The notes: generated by a model not told the origin, from the sequence alone. 64,000 nt of DNA from Oceaniglobus roseus (GCF_002869745.1 NZ_PNOS01000005.1:1-64000), one strand, 5' to 3'; counted from the stretch's first letter, positions 42,798-51,925 are shown. Numbers and translations are program-made.

Positions 42798-44528
42798 TCA
42801 GCCGCCCGCCTCCGCCGCATTTGCGCCACATGCTCCCGGGTCGGTCAGGCCGAGCTCGACCATCAGTTCCGCCCGCATGACGAACTTCTGCGGCTTGCCC
42901 GTCACCGTCATCGGCAGCGACTCGCGCAGGCGGATATGCAGCGGCACCTTGAAATGCGCCATCTCGGCCCGGCAGAAGGCGCGGATCTCGTCCTCGGACG
43001 GCGCCGCGCCCGGATGCGGCACCACGTAGGCGCAGACCACCTCTCCCAGCCGGTCGTCGGGGATGCCGAACACCTGCGCCTGCGCCAGGGCGGGATGGGC
43101 GAACAGCACGTCCTCCAGCTCCTTCGGATAGATGTTCTCGCCGCCGCGCAGGATCATGTCCTTCAGCCGCCCGGTGATCCGGCAGTATCCCTCGCCGTCC
43201 ATCACGGCCAGGTCGCCGGTGTGCATCCAGCCCTCGGCGTCGATCGCCTCGGCCGTCCGGTCGGGCAGGCCCCAGTATCCCTGCATCACCGAGTAGCCCC
43301 GGGTCATCAGCTCGCCCTGGGTGCCGACGGGGACGGTGCGCCCCTCGGGATCGGCGATCCGGCATTCGACATGTGGATGCACGCGGCCGACCGAGCTGAC
43401 GCGCTGCTCCAGCGGGTCGTCCATGTTCGACTGGAACGACACCGGCGAAGTCTCGGTCATTCCGTAGGCGATGGTGATGCCGGTCATGTTCATCCGGCCC
43501 TGCACCTTCTTCATCACCTCGATCGGACAGGGCGCGCCGGCCATGATCCCGGTGCGCAGCCTGCCTAGGTCGTAGTCCGCGAACTCCGGCAGCCCAAGCT
43601 CGGCCACGAACATCGTCGGCACGCCGTAGAGCGCGGTGCACCCCTCCTCCGACACCGCGGCGAGCGTTTCGGCCGGATCGAAGCCTTCGCCCGGGATCAC
43701 CATGCGCGCGCCCTTGGTGACGCAGCCGAGCGTGCCCATCACCATGCCGAAGCAGTGGTAGAAGGGCACCGGGATGCAGAGCGAGTCCGCCTCGGTGAAG
43801 GCCATGGTCGCCGTGGTGAAATGGGCGTTGTTGACGATGTTGCGGTGGGTCAGGCAGGCGCCCTTGGGCGCGCCGGTGGTGCCGCTGGTGAACTGGATGT
43901 TGATCGGGTCGTCCGGCGTCAGCCCGGCCGAGACACGGTCCAGTGTCCCCCGATCCGCCTGCGCCTGCAGGGTCGAGAACCTGCGCATTCCGGCGGGCGC
44001 GGGATCGTCCCCGGTCACCACCACGTCGCGCAGCTCCGGCAGGCGGGCGGCACGCAGCGCGCCGGGCGCCGCCTGCGCCAGCTCGGGCGCCAGCTCTTCC
44101 AGCATCGCGACATAGTCGGACTGGCGGAAGCGGCGCGCCATGACCAGCAGCCGACAGCCGGCGGCGTTCAACGCGAACTCGACCTCGCGGGCACGGTAGG
44201 CGGGGTTGAGGCAGACCATGATCGCCCCGACGCGCGCCGTGGCGAACTGGATCAGCAGCCACTCGGGGCGGTTCGGCGACCAGATCCCGACCCGGTCCCC
44301 CGGCGCGATCCCCGCCGCCAGCAGGCCCGCCGCCACCCGGTCCACCTCGGCCGCGAAGGCCTCCCAGGTCCAGCGGATGCCATGGGCGCGGAACACCACC
44401 GCCTCGCGCGGGGCGAACCGCGCCACGGTGTCGGCCAGCAGTTTCGGGATCGTGACGTCGAGCAGCGGCGAGTCGGTGTCGCCGCGGACATGGGACAGCC
44501 CGTTCTCGGGGCGGCGGGACAGGGGCAT
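42798..44528 (-). CDS. AMP-dependent acyl-CoA synthetase (AMP-binding)
   Basis: 576 residues. ANL superfamily signatures: NIQFTSGTTGAPKGACLTH (P-loop, about residue 190-208), IAYGMTETSPVS, GYWGLPD, TGDLAVMD, and GRLKDMILRGGENIYPKELE, ending with the lysine-bearing MTVTGKPQKF. Probable fatty-acyl or similar CoA ligase (FadD/AcsM type). The ATG at 44528 has GGAGG upstream. It is downstream of a GST and a DUF1428 gene in one direction, separated by a 26-base hairpin. Confidence 0.9.
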   Translation of the reverse strand: MPLSRRPENGLSHVRGDTDSPLLDVTIPKLLADTVARFAPREAVVFRAHGIRWTWEAFAAEVDRVAAGLLAAGIAPGDRVGIWSPNRPEWLLIQFATARVGAIMVCLNPAYRAREVEFALNAAGCRLLVMARRFRQSDYVAMLEELAPELAQAAPGALRAARLPELRDVVVTGDDPAPAGMRRFSTLQAQADRGTLDRVSAGLTPDDPINIQFTSGTTGAPKGACLTHRNIVNNAHFTTATMAFTEADSLCIPVPFYHCFGMVMGTLGCVTKGARMVIPGEGFDPAETLAAVSEEGCTALYGVPTMFVAELGLPEFADYDLGRLRTGIMAGAPCPIEVMKKVQGRMNMTGITIAYGMTETSPVSFQSNMDDPLEQRVSSVGRVHPHVECRIADPEGRTVPVGTQGELMTRGYSVMQGYWGLPDRTAEAIDAEGWMHTGDLAVMDGEGYCRITGRLKDMILRGGENIYPKELEDVLFAHPALAQAQVFGIPDDRLGEVVCAYVVPHPGAAPSEDEIRAFCRAEMAHFKVPLHIRLRESLPMTVTGKPQKFVMRAELMVELGLTDPGACGANAAEAGG

Positions 44529-44585
44529 GGGGCGACCTCCGGGCAGGTTTTTCCCGACGATAGCCCAGCCGCCCCCGCCCCGGAA

Positions 44586-44611
44586 GCCGCGGGCGGGCCG
44601 ACGCCCGCGGC
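44586..44611. terminator. perfect hairpin between GST and acyl-CoA ligase genes
   Basis: GCCGCGGGCG-GGCCGA-CGCCCGCGGC is a perfect 10-base stem, 15 bases beyond the GST stop on the minus strand. No T-run follows, so it may attenuate, stabilise or partly terminate the transcript. Confidence 0.5.
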
Positions 44612-44625
44612 AGGACGGTTCCCGC

Positions 44626-45276
44626 TCAGGCGGGTTCGTGGGCGCGGAAGGTCGCCAGCTGCGCCTCCATCGCCTCGGCAAAGGCGGGACGCGCAAGGCA
44701 ACGGTCGAGGTACGCCTTCACCACCGGGTAGCGGCCCAGCACCGGCTCTTCCTGCAGGGCGCGCAGGACCGTCGCCATGACGATGTCGGCGACGCTGAAG
44801 CGGTCCGTCAGCCAGGTCCGCCCCTCCAGCCAGCCGGTCAGCGACTTCAGCCGGAACTCGACCAGCCGCTCGGCCACGGGCCGGAACCCTTCGACCCAGT
44901 CCTCGCCCGGGTGGAAGACGGCGGGCAGGATCAGGTTGTCGACCCGCGGCTCGACCGAATTCAGCGCGGCGAAGACCCAGGCCGACACCTGCGCCGCCTC
45001 CTGTTCCGACCGCGGGCGCAGCACGTCGGACATCTGCGAGATGTGCAGCAGGATCGCCCCGCTCTCGAACATCTCCACCGTGTCGTCGCGATAGGCGGGC
45101 ACCTGACCGAAGGGCTGCCAGCCGCGGTAGGCGGCGCCGTCCCCCTCGCCCCGCGCCAGGGTATTCACCTCGTAGGGCAGACCGGCTTCGGCCAGCGCCC
45201 AGCGGGGGCGAAGGTCGCGCACCCAGCCCTGCGCGAACGGCGGCACCCATTCGAAGGTCGAGATCACGATTCCCAT
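44626..45276 (-). CDS. glutathione S-transferase family protein
   Basis: 216 residues. Thioredoxin-like N-domain with PFGQVPAYRDDTVEMFESGAI (the cis-Pro VPAY and ESGAI glutathione-binding residues) and an alpha-helical C-domain with FSVADIVMATVL. Probably cytosolic; substrate unknown. It starts 4 bases after the DUF1428 stop, so the two form one unit under the MarR-type operator. Confidence 0.88.
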   Translation of the reverse strand: MGIVISTFEWVPPFAQGWVRDLRPRWALAEAGLPYEVNTLARGEGDGAAYRGWQPFGQVPAYRDDTVEMFESGAILLHISQMSDVLRPRSEQEAAQVSAWVFAALNSVEPRVDNLILPAVFHPGEDWVEGFRPVAERLVEFRLKSLTGWLEGRTWLTDRFSVADIVMATVLRALQEEPVLGRYPVVKAYLDRCLARPAFAEAMEAQLATFRAHEPA

Positions 45277-45280
45277 GGCG

Positions 45281-45640
45281 TCATTTCTCCTTCACGTGGA
45301 CGAGCGTCTCGAAGCTGCCCCAGATCATCCGCTTGCCGTCGAACGGCGGTTCCGAGGCGGTGGACATCCGCTCGTCCTTCATGATCGCCTCCCACGCCCG
45401 GTCCGACGTTTCGCGGTCCGGCCACAGGATCCACGAGAACACCACTGCCTCGCCCGGTTCCCGCTTCACGGCGAGCGGGAAGGAGGTGAGCTTGCCCTCG
45501 GGCACGTCGGCTTCCCAGTTTTCCCACATCTCCTGCGCGCCGTTGTCGCGGAACAGCGGCCACATCTCCTCGGCGTGTCGCGCATACTCCGCCTTCCGCG
45601 CCTCCGGCACCGCCAGGACAAATCCGCTCACATAGGCCAT
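45281..45640 (-). CDS. DUF1428 (YbaA-like) protein
   Basis: 119 residues; MAYVSGFVLAVPEARKAEY at the start and FSWILWPDRETSDRAWE, then MSTASEPPFDGKRMIWGSF, match DUF1428, a dimeric alpha-beta barrel family of unknown function. First gene of the DUF1428-GST-ligase run, divergent from marR with 75 bases between. Confidence 0.88.
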   Translation of the reverse strand: MAYVSGFVLAVPEARKAEYARHAEEMWPLFRDNGAQEMWENWEADVPEGKLTSFPLAVKREPGEAVVFSWILWPDRETSDRAWEAIMKDERMSTASEPPFDGKRMIWGSFETLVHVKEK

Positions 45641-45700
45641 CGGCCTCTCCTCCCTGATGATCTTCTCCGATTCGCCGCTTCAGCTTGACCCCGATATAGT

Positions 45701-45710
45701 TTGATATCAA
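45701..45710. promoter_or_regulatory. candidate MarR operator
   Basis: TTGATATCAA, a perfect 10-base palindrome inside an AT-rich patch (ATATAGTTTGATATCAATAT) only a few bases before the marR start and in the divergent gap to DUF1428. Size and position fit a MarR-family operator controlling both directions. Confidence 0.6.
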
Positions 45711-45715
45711 TATAA

Positions 45716-46180
45716 ATGACGATGATGGATCCCGACCTGCCCCTTTCCGCCACCCACGAGGTGCGCGACCGCTGCCTGTGCCTGCATGTCCAGCGCGCGG
45801 CCCGCGTCCTTGCGCGCCGCTTCGACGATGCACTGCGGCCCTTCGGGCTGACCAACGGGCAGTTCTCGATCCTGATGTCCCTGAACCGCCCCGACGGCCC
45901 CCGCCTGTCGGACATCGCGCCGCTGCTCGGCATGGACCGCAGCACGCTGACCGCGGCGCTGAAACCGCTGGAGCGGGCGGGGCTGATCGCCGCCGCGGCC
46001 GACACGAAGGACGCCCGCGCCAAGCGGCTGAGCCTCACCGACCTCGGGCGCGACAGGCTGAAGGCGGCGCTGCCGGTCTGGCGCGCGACCCACGACGCGG
46101 TCGATGCGGGCTTGAGCGGGATCGGCCCCGACGACCTGCGCCAGGGACTTATGGACGTGGCCCGCGGCGGCAGGCCCTGA
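45716..46180 (+). CDS. MarR family transcriptional regulator
   Basis: 154 residues. Winged-helix core: LTNGQFSILMSLNRP, LSDIAPLLGMDRSTLTAAL (recognition helix), KPLERAGLIAAAADTKDARAK (wing). Probably represses itself and the divergent DUF1428-GST-ligase genes through the TTGATATCAA site next to its start. Ligand unknown. Confidence 0.92.
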   Translation: MTMMDPDLPLSATHEVRDRCLCLHVQRAARVLARRFDDALRPFGLTNGQFSILMSLNRPDGPRLSDIAPLLGMDRSTLTAALKPLERAGLIAAAADTKDARAKRLSLTDLGRDRLKAALPVWRATHDAVDAGLSGIGPDDLRQGLMDVARGGRP

Positions 46181-46190
46181 AGGACGAAAA

Positions 46191-46218
46191 ACGGGCAGAG
46201 GCGGCGGCCCCTGCCCGT
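46191..46218. terminator. bidirectional terminator between marR and cytochrome gene
   Basis: ACGGGCAGAGG ... CCCCTGCCCGT, an 11-base stem with one mismatch. On the minus strand it is followed by TTTTTCG, so it ends the cytochrome/ior transcript best. Confidence 0.75.
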
Positions 46219-46243
46219 CCGTATCTCACTGCGGTGACGCGGA

Positions 46244-46846
46244 TCAGCTTTCCGGGCAGGCCGCCCCCGTGTCGATCCAGGCCTGCACCAGCTGGCCCAT
46301 CACCTCCTGCGAGCCCGGCGCGGGCGTGCGCCCCTCGCCCGGGTGCCAGCCCCAGCCGACGAGCCCGTCCTCGGCGAAATGCTCGTGCAGGTCGGCCAGC
46401 GTCCGGTCGCCGTTCCGCTCGGGATCCTTCAGCTGGGCGCAGATCTCGGGCGCCGACTTGCCGACCCATGCCATCTCGACCGGCGCAAGCTGCCAGGGCG
46501 AATGGCCGGGGATCGAGCCCTTGCCGGTCAGGAACGCGACGTTCTCGGAGCCGTGGCAGGTGGTGCAGTTCATGCCCGGCGCGCCGAAGTCGGCCTCGCC
46601 CCGGACCACCGGCGGAACATGCGGGTGCATGTCGTCGCCCTGCAGCGGCGTGTCGCCCGCCGGATGGCAGTTCAGGCAGCGCGGATGCTCGATGACCTTC
46701 ATCATCTCGCCGAACAGCGCGACCGAGCGCTCGCCTTCGTCGGCGATGTCGGAAAAGGCGTCGGGCGCCTTCAGCTCCTGCGCATCCTGCGCAAAGGCAA
46801 GCAGGGGGGTGGCGGCCAGGGCGGCCGCCAGGAACAGCGTCTTCAT
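46244..46846 (-). CDS. diheme c-type cytochrome, periplasmic
   Basis: 200 residues with a signal peptide (about 1-19, ending LLAFAQ). Two heme c motifs, CLNCH (57-61) and CTTCH (94-98). It is the third gene after the two molybdenum hydroxylase subunits (5-base gap), so it likely takes electrons from them in the periplasm. Confidence 0.88.
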   Translation of the reverse strand: MKTLFLAAALAATPLLAFAQDAQELKAPDAFSDIADEGERSVALFGEMMKVIEHPRCLNCHPAGDTPLQGDDMHPHVPPVVRGEADFGAPGMNCTTCHGSENVAFLTGKGSIPGHSPWQLAPVEMAWVGKSAPEICAQLKDPERNGDRTLADLHEHFAEDGLVGWGWHPGEGRTPAPGSQEVMGQLVQAWIDTGAACPES

Positions 46847-46851
46847 CTCTC

Positions 46852-49029
46852 TCAAACTCCTGCTTGTCCGAAGGGCAGCGACGTGACCGATGTGCCGGTC
46901 AGCGCCCGCCAGGCGTTGGCCAGCGCCGGACCCACCGGCGGCAGCCCCGGTTCGCCCACGCCGGTCGGCGCCTCGGCGCTCTTGATGATCTCCACCTCGA
47001 CCTCGGGCATCTCGTTGATCCGAAGCATCGGGTAGTCGTCGAAGTTCAGCTGCGTGACCTCGCCGCCTTTCCCGAGGATCAGCGCATTGTGCAGGATCGT
47101 GCCGAGGCCATAGCCGATGCCGCCCTCCATCTGCGCGCGGATGACGTTCGGGTTCACCGCCACGCCGCAATCGACGGCGCACCAGACCTTGTGCACCTTC
47201 GGCTTGCCGTCCACCTCGGACACCTCGACGATCTGCGCGACGTAGGTCGAGAAGCTCTCGTGAACCGCCACGCCGTAGCCGCGGCCGTTCTTCACCTTCT
47301 GCCCGTCCCAGCCCGCAAGCTTGGCTACGGCCTCCAGCACCCCGCGGTCGCGCGATGCCTCGGGTTTCATGAGGTCGAGCCGCCCCTGCACGGGATCCTT
47401 CCCGGCCTTCTCCAGCAATTCGTCCAGGAACACCTCGGTGGCGTAGCCGGTGTGCGTGTGCCCGACCGAGCGCCACCACAGCACCGACACCGGGTTCTCC
47501 TTCCTGACCCAGTCCACCTTCAGGGCGGGCAGGTCATAGGGCATCTTCGTGGACCCCTCGTAGGAAGTCGCATCCTTGCCGTTGGCGTCGGGCCCCTCCA
47601 TCATCGTGCCGAGCATGATCGACTGGTTCACCACCGTATCCTGCCAGCCGACGATGTTGCCGTCGGCGTCCAGGCCCCCGCGCATCCGGTGCACGGTCAT
47701 CGGGCGGTAGAAGCCGCCGGCCAGGTCGTCCTCGCGCGTCCAGACCAGCTTCCACGCGCCGTCGCCGCCGGCGGCCTTGGCGATGGCGCTGATCTCCATG
47801 CCCATCTGCGGGATCGTCTGCGCGCGGCGGCCGAAGCTGCCGCCGGCGTAAAGCACATGCAGCGTCACGTCCTCGGGCTTCAGCCCCAGGGTCTGCGCGA
47901 TAGCCTGCTGGTCGGCGCCGGGGAACTGCGCCCCCGCCCAGACCTCGGCCTTGCCGTCCTTCAGCTCCAGCACGGCGTCGAGCGGTTCCATCGGCGCGTG
48001 GGCGAGGTAGGGGAAGCGGAACTCGGCCTCGTGGACCGTCGCCGCGCCCTCGATGGCGGCGTCGGAATCGCCGGCCTCCTCGACGACGACACCGCCCTCC
48101 TTCGCGGAGGCGCTGAAATCGGCCATGATCTCGTCGCTCGACCGGGTCTCGGCCTTCGACAGGTCCCACTCGATCTTCAGCTTCGAGCGGCCCTTGAGCG
48201 CCGCGGCGGTCGACTCGGCATAGACGGCGACGCCCATGGGGATCTCGCGCACCGCCGTGACGCCCGGCACCGCCTCGGCCTCGGCCGAATCGAAGCTCTT
48301 CACTGTCGCGCCCATGACGCGGGGATGGGCGACCACCACCGTCTTCATGTTGTCGCGGTAGACGTCCAGCGTGAACTGCGCCTCGCCCGTCGACTTGGCC
48401 TTCGTGTCGAGCTTCGGCAGGTCGGTGCCGATCAGCACGAAGTCCTTCGGATCCTTCAGCACCGGCTCGTCCGGCGCGGTCATCCCCGCGGCCTTCTCGG
48501 TCAGCGCGCCGAATCCCGAGGACTTGCCGGAAGGGTGAGAGACCACGCCCTTAGACACCGTGATCTCCCCGGCCGGGACGCCCCATTCCTCGGCGGCGGC
48601 GGCGACCAGCATCGCCTTCGCGGCGGCCCCCGCCTTGCGCATCTGCATGTAGGAGTTGGCGATGGCGGTCGATCCGCCCGTGCCCTGCAACCCGAAGAAC
48701 AGGTTCTTGTAGAGCTCGTTGTTCGCCGGCGCGCCCTCGGCCCGCATCTGCGACCAGTCGGCGTCCAGCTCCTCGGCCACCAGCGTGGCAAGGCCGGTAT
48801 AGGGGCCCTGGCCGAACTCGATGTGCTTGGACAGCAGCGTCACGGTGTCATCGGTGCCGATGCGGATGAAGGCGTTCGGCGCGAAGGCGTCGGGCATCGC
48901 CGCCCCCGCCCCCTGGTCCAGCGCGGCCGCCGGGCCCTGCTGGGCGCGGCTGCGCAACGGGAGGGTCATCCCGATCATGAGGGCGGCACCGGAGCCCAGG
49001 AAGGCGCGGCGCGATTGGGTGATGGTCAT
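46852..49029 (-). CDS. molybdenum hydroxylase large subunit (IorB type)
   Basis: 725 residues. N-terminal SRRAFLGSGAALMIGMTLPL is a Tat-type signal with the twin arginine, so the enzyme is periplasmic or membrane-facing. Xanthine-dehydrogenase-family large subunit: GSFGRRAQ and VGHTHTGYATEVFLDEL are typical of isoquinoline 1-oxidoreductase beta subunits. It pairs with the 2Fe-2S subunit (3-base gap) and the cytochrome. The substrate, probably an aldehyde or N-heterocycle, cannot be told. Confidence 0.88.
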   Translation of the reverse strand: MTITQSRRAFLGSGAALMIGMTLPLRSRAQQGPAAALDQGAGAAMPDAFAPNAFIRIGTDDTVTLLSKHIEFGQGPYTGLATLVAEELDADWSQMRAEGAPANNELYKNLFFGLQGTGGSTAIANSYMQMRKAGAAAKAMLVAAAAEEWGVPAGEITVSKGVVSHPSGKSSGFGALTEKAAGMTAPDEPVLKDPKDFVLIGTDLPKLDTKAKSTGEAQFTLDVYRDNMKTVVVAHPRVMGATVKSFDSAEAEAVPGVTAVREIPMGVAVYAESTAAALKGRSKLKIEWDLSKAETRSSDEIMADFSASAKEGGVVVEEAGDSDAAIEGAATVHEAEFRFPYLAHAPMEPLDAVLELKDGKAEVWAGAQFPGADQQAIAQTLGLKPEDVTLHVLYAGGSFGRRAQTIPQMGMEISAIAKAAGGDGAWKLVWTREDDLAGGFYRPMTVHRMRGGLDADGNIVGWQDTVVNQSIMLGTMMEGPDANGKDATSYEGSTKMPYDLPALKVDWVRKENPVSVLWWRSVGHTHTGYATEVFLDELLEKAGKDPVQGRLDLMKPEASRDRGVLEAVAKLAGWDGQKVKNGRGYGVAVHESFSTYVAQIVEVSEVDGKPKVHKVWCAVDCGVAVNPNVIRAQMEGGIGYGLGTILHNALILGKGGEVTQLNFDDYPMLRINEMPEVEVEIIKSAEAPTGVGEPGLPPVGPALANAWRALTGTSVTSLPFGQAGV

Positions 49030-49032
49030 GGC

Positions 49033-49491
49033 TCAGCCCTCCAGCGTGTCGGCGGCGTTGTGGATCGCCTGGCGGATGCGGACATAGGTCGCGCAGCGGC
49101 AGATGTTGCCGGCCATGGCGTTGTCGATGTCCTCGTCCGTCGGCTTCGGGATCATCCGAAGAAGCGAGGTGGCGCTGACGATCTGGCCCGACTGGCACCA
49201 GCCGCACTGCGGCACGTCGATCTCCTCCCACGCCGCGCGCACGGCATCGGCCTCGGGGCCTTCCAGCTGCTCGATCGTCTCGATCGAGGCGCCTTCGAGG
49301 GTCGAGATCGGGGTGACGCAGGACCGCCGGCTCATCCCGTCGACGACCACGGTGCAGGCGCCGCACTGGGCGATCCCGCAGCCGAACTTGGTGCCGGTCA
49401 TGCGCAGCTCGTCCCGCAGAACCCAGAGCAGCGGCGTGTCGTCGGGGACGTCGACGGACACGTCCTTTCCGTTGAGCGTGAAAGAGGTCAT
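49033..49491 (-). CDS. 2Fe-2S subunit of molybdenum hydroxylase (IorA type)
   Basis: 152 residues. Plant-type 2Fe-2S motif CGIAQCGACTVVVDG plus Cys further on, and a second cluster in QCGWCQSGQIVSA with ICRCATYVRIRQAI, both standard for IorA/CoxS subunits. The ATG at 49491 has AAAGGA upstream. First gene of the ior-cytochrome operon, divergent from the tetR-type gene. Confidence 0.93.
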   Translation of the reverse strand: MTSFTLNGKDVSVDVPDDTPLLWVLRDELRMTGTKFGCGIAQCGACTVVVDGMSRRSCVTPISTLEGASIETIEQLEGPEADAVRAAWEEIDVPQCGWCQSGQIVSATSLLRMIPKPTDEDIDNAMAGNICRCATYVRIRQAIHNAADTLEG

Positions 49492-49592
49492 CGGGGATCC
49501 TTTCGGAAGAATGAGGGACTGAACCAACGGGAAAGATCACCCTATGCGGGCGTCGAACTTTACAGCATTACAAACTGTGTCACGTTGTATGA

Positions 49593-49617
49593 TTGACAAG
49601 GCCCGATGCCTTGTCAA
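49593..49617. promoter_or_regulatory. 25-base perfect palindrome, candidate TetR operator
   Basis: TTGACAAGGC-CCGAT-GCCTTGTCAA, two perfect 10-base arms around 5 bases, between divergent tetR and ior genes and just before the chosen tetR start. The ATG at 49606 falls inside its centre, so that codon is probably not the start. Confidence 0.72.
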
Positions 49618-49626
49618 CTTGAACCG

Positions 49627-50187
49627 ATGACAGACCGGCAAAGTTCCATCGCGAAGGCGGCCCTGCGCGTGATCCGCCGATACGGGGTCCGCCGCACCAC
49701 CATGGAGGACGTCGCGCAGGAGGCCGGTATCTCGCGCCAGACGCTCTATGCGGTGTTTCCGGGCAAGGACGAGGTGATCCGCGCCTCGATCCGGCAGCTC
49801 TGCCTCCAGACCCGGCGCGAGGTGCAGGCCGGCGCGGCCACGGCCCGCAGTTTCGAGGACCGGCTCGACGCGATCTTCCTCGCCCTCGCCGTCCATCCCC
49901 GCCGGATGCTCGAGGAGACGCCCGAGGCGGCGGACCTGATGGCCGACCTGTCGCGCTTCGCCGCCGACGAGGCGGATCAGAGCCGCGCGCTGTACGTCGA
50001 CACCATCGCCGCCGCCCTCGCCCCCGATGCCGCGCGGCTGGAGGCGGCCGGTCTCTGCCCGCGGGAGCTGGCCGCCTTCCTCCAGTCCACGCTGGCCGGA
50101 TTCAAGCACGCCGCGGCCGACATCGACGACCTGAAGGCGCAGCTGGCGGTGCTGAAGCGGCTGATCGTGAAGGCCAGCGGCGGATGA
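49627..50187 (+). CDS. TetR family transcriptional regulator
   Basis: 186 residues. N-terminal DNA-binding domain: AALRVIRRYGVRRTTMEDVAQ and EAGISRQTLYAVFPGKDEV. The ATG at 49627 was preferred because the upstream in-frame ATG (49606) lies in the operator palindrome. Probably controls itself and the divergent ior-cytochrome operon. Ligand unknown. Confidence 0.92.
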   Translation: MTDRQSSIAKAALRVIRRYGVRRTTMEDVAQEAGISRQTLYAVFPGKDEVIRASIRQLCLQTRREVQAGAATARSFEDRLDAIFLALAVHPRRMLEETPEAADLMADLSRFAADEADQSRALYVDTIAAALAPDAARLEAAGLCPRELAAFLQSTLAGFKHAAADIDDLKAQLAVLKRLIVKASGG

Positions 50188-50247
50188 CGCCCCTTCCCTC
50201 GCGCCGCCCATCCCCCTAGACAGTCGGCGAAACACGGAGCCCGCCGC

Positions 50248-51351
50248 ATGAGCCTGAACACCTTCGGACACCTGTTCCGCGTCACCACCTGGGGCGAAAG
50301 CCACGGACCCGCGCTCGGCTGCACCATCGACGGCTGCCCGCCGGGGGTGGAGATTTCCGAGGCAGGGATCCAGACCTGGCTCGACAAGAGAAAGCCCGGC
50401 CAGAACCGCTATACCACCCAGCGGCAGGAAGCCGATGCGGTCGAGATCCTGTCGGGCACCTTCGAAGGCAGGACGACCGGAACCCCGATCCAGCTGATGA
50501 TCCGCAACACCGACCAGAGGTCGAAGGATTACGGCGACATCGCCGGGAAGTTCCGCCCCGGCCATGCCGACATCACCTACTGGCAGAAGTACGGCATCCG
50601 AGACTATCGCGGCGGCGGCCGCTCCTCGGCCCGCGAGACGGCGGCGCGGGTGGCAGCGGGGGGCGTCGCGCGGGCGGCGCTGGCGCATCTGGTGCCGGAC
50701 CTGACGATCACCGGCTACATGGTCCAGATGGGCCCCCACGCCATCGACCGCGCCCGCTTCGACTGGGACCAGATCGGCCGGAACCCCTTCTGGACCCCCG
50801 ACGCACAGGCCGCCGGGGACTGGGCCGCCTACCTCGACACGCTGAGGAAGTCCGGCAACTCCTGCGGCGCGGTGATCGAGGTCACGGCGAAGGGCACCCC
50901 TCCGGGCCTCGGCGCGCCGGTCTACGGCAAGCTCGACACCGACCTCGCCGCCGCGATGATGAGCATCAACGCCGTGAAGGGCGTGGAAATCGGCGAGGGC
51001 ATGGCGGCGGCCGCCCTGACCGGCGAGGCCAACGCCGACGAGATCTTCATGGGCAACGACGGCAGGCCGGTCTACTCCAGCAACCACGCGGGCGGCATCC
51101 TCGGCGGCATCTCCACCGGGCAGGACGTGGTCGTGCGCTTCGCGGTGAAGCCGACGAGCTCCATCCTGAAACCCCGCGCGACGATCACCAAGGCGGGCGA
51201 ACCGGCCGAGATCATCACGAAAGGACGCCACGATCCCTGCGTCGGCATCCGCGCCGTGCCGGTGGGCGAGGCGATGATGGCCTGCGTCCTGCTCGACCAC
51301 CTGCTGCTCGACCGGGCACAGACCGGTGGGCAAAGGGGCGCCATCGGCTGA
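50248..51351 (+). CDS. aroC: chorismate synthase
   Basis: 367 residues; makes chorismate from 5-enolpyruvylshikimate 3-phosphate with reduced FMN. The family signatures are [20 protein letters not shown] at the start (first), [17 protein letters not shown], and the C-terminal [18 protein letters not shown]. Full length. Confidence 0.97.
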   Translation: MSLNTFGHLFRVTTWGESHGPALGCTIDGCPPGVEISEAGIQTWLDKRKPGQNRYTTQRQEADAVEILSGTFEGRTTGTPIQLMIRNTDQRSKDYGDIAGKFRPGHADITYWQKYGIRDYRGGGRSSARETAARVAAGGVARAALAHLVPDLTITGYMVQMGPHAIDRARFDWDQIGRNPFWTPDAQAAGDWAAYLDTLRKSGNSCGAVIEVTAKGTPPGLGAPVYGKLDTDLAAAMMSINAVKGVEIGEGMAAAALTGEANADEIFMGNDGRPVYSSNHAGGILGGISTGQDVVVRFAVKPTSSILKPRATITKAGEPAEIITKGRHDPCVGIRAVPVGEAMMACVLLDHLLLDRAQTGGQRGAIG

Positions 51352-51427
51352 CGCAGGGTCAATTCCCGCTCTGCGTGTGGCGCGCGGTGGTGTATCCTCC
51401 GCGCGTCCAGCGCAGGGAGGAACCGCC

Positions 51428-51916
51428 ATGCCCGTTACCCTCGACATCCAGCAACCCCAGCCTTTCGACCTCGTCGGCCCGACCATCCTGATCGCGGGCA
51501 ACGCCACCGCCTTCGAAGGCACCCTGTCGATCCGCGTCTCCGACGGCCACGACGAGTTCAACGCCATCGCCATGGTCGGGGCCCTTGGCCTGCGCCAGTT
51601 CCAGGCCTCCATCGCCGTCCCCGAGATCAACGCCTTCCGGCTCGACCGCCTGTTCGTCACCCTCGCCGACGATACCGGCAACGCGGACGGTCCCACCGCC
51701 ATCGTCCCCGTGCTGTTCGGCCCGCGCATCCTGCCGGGCTATGACGGATGGCAGCCCTACACGGTGCGCCCGGGCGACACGCTGACGAAGATCGCGCAGG
51801 CGCATTACGGAAACTCCGACTTCCAGCCGATCTTCCGCGCCAACGCCCATGTCCTGAGCGATCCCGACGTGATCTTTCCGGGCCAGGTCCTCAGGATCCC
51901 GCGCGCCGACCTCTGA
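51428..51916 (+). CDS. LysM-domain protein with Gmad2-like domain
   Basis: 162 residues from an ATG with GGGAGGA upstream. N-terminal immunoglobulin-like region (FDLVGPTILIAGNATAFEG) resembles Gmad2. C-terminal LysM, YTVRPGDTLTKIAQAHYGN with NPDVIFPGQVLRIP-like ending (SDPDVIFPGQVLRIP), should bind peptidoglycan or chitin. No clear signal peptide. Confidence 0.82.
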   Translation: MPVTLDIQQPQPFDLVGPTILIAGNATAFEGTLSIRVSDGHDEFNAIAMVGALGLRQFQASIAVPEINAFRLDRLFVTLADDTGNADGPTAIVPVLFGPRILPGYDGWQPYTVRPGDTLTKIAQAHYGNSDFQPIFRANAHVLSDPDVIFPGQVLRIPRADL

Positions 51917-51925
51917 ACGAAGAAA

